Shown in pieces: positions 61,192 through 64,000 of a stretch of 64,000 nucleotides of DNA. The position numbers and the translations under genes are program-made. The DNA is from Streptomyces sp. CB01201. GTDB lineage: Bacteria > Actinomycetota > Actinomycetes > Streptomycetales > Streptomycetaceae. The stretch is taken from NCBI RefSeq assembly GCF_002803085.1, contig NZ_NNBJ01000001.1, forward strand, positions 372,001-436,000, read 5' to 3'. Below the pieces are notes generated by a model. It was given only the letters and a program-made list of their open reading frames with translations. It did not search any database and was not told where the DNA came from. How positions within the stretch are numbered: position 1 is the stretch's first letter; each line of letters opens with the position of its first letter.

Positions 61192-61788
61192 GCTCGCGGC
61201 CGCGAGCTCCTGTCGCACGCTGATCGCGTCGAGGCGGATGGTGACCGCCGCGGTGTCCTCGGCGCCCAGCGACAGGAGCTCCGCCCGGCCGGCGGCCACG
61301 GTCACCTCGACGCGGAACGCGACGACGTAGAGATGGCCGCCCGTCTCCTCGTCCTGGAGCGCGAAGAGCAGGTGGTAGAAGTACCGCGTGCCGTCCGTAC
61401 TCTCCTGGAAGGCGAGATGGGCCGCGTCCCGCTGTGCCCCGAGGCCCAGGAACACCCCGGCCAGAGCGTCGTCCGCCTTGTCCCAGAACGATGGGTTCTC
61501 AAATGGTTCGACCAGGGCCTGGCGCACGGCCTGCCGCAGGGTGAGGACCATGACCTGGAGGGGGGCGGTCTCCTGGAGGCCGAAGCCGGGGATGATCTTG
61601 ACGACGGAGCTGTTCGGCAGGCTCCGGGCGGCCGCGCGCACGGCCCCGAAGTCGAAGCCCGCGTCCGCCGCCGGGGCGACCGCCCTCTGAAGGGCTTCCT
61701 CGGCGGCCCGTACCTGGTCGAGGGCCTCCGGGCCGACGTCGACGACCGTCTTGAAGGCGGCCGTTGTGGTGGTGGCCCGGTCAACCAT
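61189..61788 (-). CDS. hypothetical protein
   Basis: This 199-residue soluble protein has no signal peptide or membrane helix. It has an N-terminal helical part (ALDQVRAAEEALQRAVAPAA), a central VVKIIPGFGLQETAPLQVMV strand region and a C-terminal beta section with RYFYHLLFALQDEETGGHLY. I recognise no family. GGGAG upstream supports ATG 61788. It is convergent with GH27 and is followed on the other side by the dehydrogenase promoter region. Confidence 0.7.
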   Translation of the reverse strand: MVDRATTTTAAFKTVVDVGPEALDQVRAAEEALQRAVAPAADAGFDFGAVRAAARSLPNSSVVKIIPGFGLQETAPLQVMVLTLRQAVRQALVEPFENPSFWDKADDALAGVFLGLGAQRDAAHLAFQESTDGTRYFYHLLFALQDEETGGHLYVVAFRVEVTVAAGRAELLSLGAEDTAAVTIRLDAISVRQELAAAS

Positions 61789-61966
61789 GGCTGCTCCCGC
61801 TGGGGTTGGAAGTGATCAGTTTCGGCCGCGTCAGTATGCCGAAGCGGTTCTGAGCGGGCGGACCGGTCTCATATTCCGTACGTGAAATGCCGCAGGGGAG
61901 TGGGAGATTGACTCCGCGTGACCGAACGTGACCAGTAACACCGCTCTGACCTGCAAGGACCACGCA

Positions 61967-61984
61967 AAGTGACGCCGGTCACTT
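61967..61984. promoter_or_regulatory. palindromic operator before aldehyde dehydrogenase
   Basis: AAGTGAC-GCCG-GTCACTT has perfect 7-bp arms with a 4-bp spacer, 85 bases before ATG 62070. Two further GTGACC copies occur upstream (61918-61923, 61929-61934). A TetR- or GntR-type regulator could bind here. Confidence 0.55.
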
Positions 61985-62069
61985 CGGGTAATTTTTTCGG
62001 CATGTTCCCCGCATGCCGGGGCAGGGGCGGTGGTGGCCCTGTCCCAGACCGCATCGGAGGACCCGAAAC

Positions 62070-63557
62070 ATGCCCGAGCTCTTCATCGACGGCCAGTGGA
62101 GTGCCGCCGTCGACGGGCGGACCCGTGAGATCCGGTGTCCCGCCGACGGCACCCTGGTCGCCACCGTCGACGAGGCGGGTCCCAAGGACACCGCGCACGC
62201 CATCGCCGCGGCCCGAGCCGCCTTCGACCACGGACCGTGGCCGAGGACGGCCCCGGCCGAGCGGGGTGCGCTGCTGCTTCGCGTCGCCGATCTGCTCGTG
62301 CGTGACAAGGAACTCCTCGCGCGCGCCGAGTCCCTCGACACCGGCAAGCGCCTCGTCGAGTCCCGCTACGACATGGACGACATCGCCAACTGCTTCCGCT
62401 ACTTCGCCACCCTCGTCGCCGCCGAGGGCGCCGGCCGCGTCGTCGACACCGGCAACCCGGTCGTGGACAGCCGCGTCGTGCACGAGCCGGTCGGCGTGTG
62501 CGGCCTGATCACGCCGTGGAACTACCCGCTGCTCCAGACCGCCTGGAAGGTCGCCCCGGCGATCGGCGCCGGCAACACCTTCGTCCTGAAGCCCAGCGAG
62601 CTGACCCCGCACACCGCCATCCACCTCATGAAGCTGCTGACCGAGGCGGGCCTTCCGGCGGGCGTCGCCAACCTGGTGCTCGGGGCGGGCGCCGAGGCGG
62701 GCGCGCCGCTCGCCGAGCACCCCGACGTGGACCTCGTCTCCTTCACCGGCGGCCTCGTGACCGGTCGGCGCATCATGGCCGCCGCCGCCCCCACCGTGAA
62801 GAAGACCGCGCTCGAACTCGGCGGCAAGAACCCCAACGTGGTCTTCGCCGACGTGGCCGCGACCGAGGCGGGCTTCGAGGCGGCCGTCGACAACGCCCTG
62901 ACCGCGGTGTTCCTGCACTCCGGTCAGGTCTGCTCGGCCGGCACCCGGCTCCTGGTGGAGGACGCGCTGCACGACCGGTTCGTCGACGAACTCGTACGCC
63001 GGGCCCAACTGATCCGGCTCGGCGGCCCGTTCGACGAGCGCGCCGAGACCGGCCCGCTGATCTCCGCCGCCCACCGCGACAAGGTCGAGGCGTACGTCGC
63101 CGCCGGTGTCGCCGAGGGCGCCGTCCTGCGCTGCGGCGGCGAGCGCCCCAACTCCGGCGGTCTGGAAGGCGGTTACTACTATCCGCCGACCATCCTCGAC
63201 GAGTGCCGGGCCGACATGGGCGTGGTGCGGGACGAGTCCTTCGGGCCGGTCCTGACCGTCGAGCGCTTCACCGACGAGGACCAGGCCGTGCGCCTGGCCA
63301 ACGACACCGTCTACGGCCTGGCCGGCGCGGTGTGGACCACCGACGAGGCCAGGGCCCGCCGGGTGGCGGCCGCGCTGCGGCTCGGCACCGTGTGGATCAA
63401 CGACTTCCACCCGTACGTCCCGCAGGCCGAATGGGGCGGCTACAAGCAGTCCGGGACCGGACGCGAACTCGGGCCCGCCGGCCTGGCCGAGTACCAGGAG
63501 ACCAAGCACATCTGGCGCAACACCGCCCCCGAACCCCAGCGGTGGTTCGAGAGCTGA
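62070..63557 (+). CDS. aldehyde dehydrogenase, betaine-aldehyde type
   Basis: This 495-residue NAD(P)-dependent aldehyde dehydrogenase resembles BetB/GbsA-type enzymes that make glycine betaine. Active-site residues are Glu249 in LELGGKNP and Cys288 in GQVCSAG, with the ITPWNYP and VSFTGG cofactor regions. GGAGG supports ATG 62070. A permease follows, as in osmoprotectant clusters of streptomycetes. Substrate assignment to betaine aldehyde rests on similarity and context. Confidence 0.88.
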   Translation: MPELFIDGQWSAAVDGRTREIRCPADGTLVATVDEAGPKDTAHAIAAARAAFDHGPWPRTAPAERGALLLRVADLLVRDKELLARAESLDTGKRLVESRYDMDDIANCFRYFATLVAAEGAGRVVDTGNPVVDSRVVHEPVGVCGLITPWNYPLLQTAWKVAPAIGAGNTFVLKPSELTPHTAIHLMKLLTEAGLPAGVANLVLGAGAEAGAPLAEHPDVDLVSFTGGLVTGRRIMAAAAPTVKKTALELGGKNPNVVFADVAATEAGFEAAVDNALTAVFLHSGQVCSAGTRLLVEDALHDRFVDELVRRAQLIRLGGPFDERAETGPLISAAHRDKVEAYVAAGVAEGAVLRCGGERPNSGGLEGGYYYPPTILDECRADMGVVRDESFGPVLTVERFTDEDQAVRLANDTVYGLAGAVWTTDEARARRVAAALRLGTVWINDFHPYVPQAEWGGYKQSGTGRELGPAGLAEYQETKHIWRNTAPEPQRWFES

Positions 63558-63571
63558 CCCGCTGAACCCAC

Positions 63572-63600
63572 GACCGGCCGTACCCCGCGGACGGCCGGTC
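63572..63600 (+). terminator. 10-bp hairpin between dehydrogenase and permease
   Basis: GACCGGCCGT (63572-63581) pairs perfectly with ACGGCCGGTC (63591-63600), 9-base loop. It may terminate or attenuate transcription into the permease. Confidence 0.55.
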
Positions 63601-63647
63601 ACCGCACCGTGCCCCCTCCTGAATCCCTGCCTACTTGGAGTCTGGTC

Positions 63648-64000
63648 ATGAGCATGACGAAGGATGACGACGATCTCCGGGAGTTCGGTTACAGACCCGA
63701 ACTCAAGCGCACCCTCGGCAACTTCCACACCTTCGCCGCAGGCATCAGCTACATATCGATCCTGACCGGCACCTTCCAGCTGTTCTACTTCGGCTTCGGC
63801 TTCGGCGGCCCCGCCTACTGGTGGTCGTGGCCGCTGGTCTTCGTCGGCCAGCTGATGGTCGCCCTCTGCTTCGCCGAACTCGCCGCCAAGTACCCGGTGG
63901 CCGGCTCGGTCTACAACTGGGCCAAGAAGCTCGGCGGCCCGCACGTCGGCTGGCTGGCCGGCTGGATGATGCTGATCGCCTCGATCGTGTCGATCGCCGC
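63648..64000 (+). CDS. APC-family amino acid/choline permease (3' end outside window)
   Basis: The first 117 residues of a permease are visible and the frame is still open at base 64000. MSMTKDDDDLREFGYRPELK is followed by LGNFHTFAAGISYISILTGT and the second helix FQLFYFGFGFGGPAYWW. The CFAELAAKYPVAGSVYNWAK loop is typical of APC transporters. TTGGAG seven bases upstream fixes ATG 63648. Beside a betaine-aldehyde dehydrogenase, it may carry choline or a related amine. It is probably in the same cluster as the dehydrogenase. Confidence 0.88.
   Translation, partial: MSMTKDDDDLREFGYRPELKRTLGNFHTFAAGISYISILTGTFQLFYFGFGFGGPAYWWSWPLVFVGQLMVALCFAELAAKYPVAGSVYNWAKKLGGPHVGWLAGWMMLIASIVSIA

Noticed and set aside
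61869..63944. Minus-strand frame opposite the aldehyde dehydrogenase and permease
   Set aside because: It is a shadow frame caused by high G+C at third positions; the + strand shows complete catalytic motifs.
1..64000. tRNA genes, CRISPR arrays, IS elements or phage genes
   Set aside because: No T-loop sequence, spaced direct-repeat array, transposase or integrase motif was found on either strand.

Overview
The window looks like a piece of a Streptomyces chromosome. G+C is very high throughout, and third codon positions are almost all G or C. Marker genes fit the genus: a melC1/melC2 tyrosinase pair, a subtilisin-inhibitor (SSI) gene, a secreted chitinase with a DasR-like box, an NsdA-like TPR regulator, a CYP105-like P450 with a 3Fe-4S ferredoxin, a DUF397 protein, a class I terpene synthase and a LAxTG surface protein. 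TTA (bldA) codons occur in only three genes. No tRNA, rRNA, IS element, prophage or CRISPR array was seen. Function calls come from reading motifs and remembered family sequences; no database search was run.

Bases 1-18900 form a catabolic region. A TetR fragment, an SDR/LysR divergent pair and a phytoene-desaturase-like FAD enzyme come first, then a Tat-exported serine hydrolase. Next are a nitronate monooxygenase-like flavoenzyme, three acyl-CoA synthetases, paaK, an alpha/beta hydrolase, a crotonase, a tandem-DUF35 protein and two thiolase-like proteins. The segment 12864-18849 has the same divergent FadD19/EchA19 arrangement and the same DUF35-Ltp4-Ltp3 order remembered from the mycobacterial sterol side-chain locus. 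A near-identical 22-bp operator lies before the flavoenzyme and between the FadD19-like and EchA19-like genes, so an unidentified regulator probably ties these units together.

Bases 18900-31200 carry DUF397, the terpene synthase, a large LuxR-type ATPase regulator, a conserved small protein, a secreted amidase, an APH-family kinase, the NsdA-like regulator, a PAS-SpoIIE phosphatase and a DUF1275 membrane protein. The terpene synthase, the kinase and the phosphatase each contain one in-frame TTA codon, which suggests developmental control through bldA.

Bases 31200-45400 hold membrane proteins (DUF2127, a Lys-rich single-span protein, CtaG-like), a P450-ferredoxin pair convergent with a TetR-MFS operon, a TAP-type secreted peptidase, a secreted unknown, a TenA-like protein and a multispanning membrane protein. 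A compact MarR-ABC exporter-methyltransferase operon follows. The TetR-MFS operon is preceded by two tandem pseudo-palindromes. The MarR gene appears leaderless, with an inverted repeat over its -10 box.

Bases 45400-64000 are rich in exported proteins: MelC2/MelC1, a Ca-dependent PI-PLC-like protein, SSI, a D,D-carboxypeptidase, chitinase, LAxTG protein, ECF sigma factor plus membrane partner, signal peptidase I, an antigen-85-like esterase, a frameshifted acetyltransferase remnant, YceI, a NarL-type two-component pair and a GH27 alpha-galactosidase with a ricin domain. An unknown gene follows, then a betaine-aldehyde-type dehydrogenase and the start of an APC permease that runs off the window. 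Perfect inverted repeats that probably act as terminators separate many units, and one 34-bp perfect palindrome at 52084-52117 has no obvious role.
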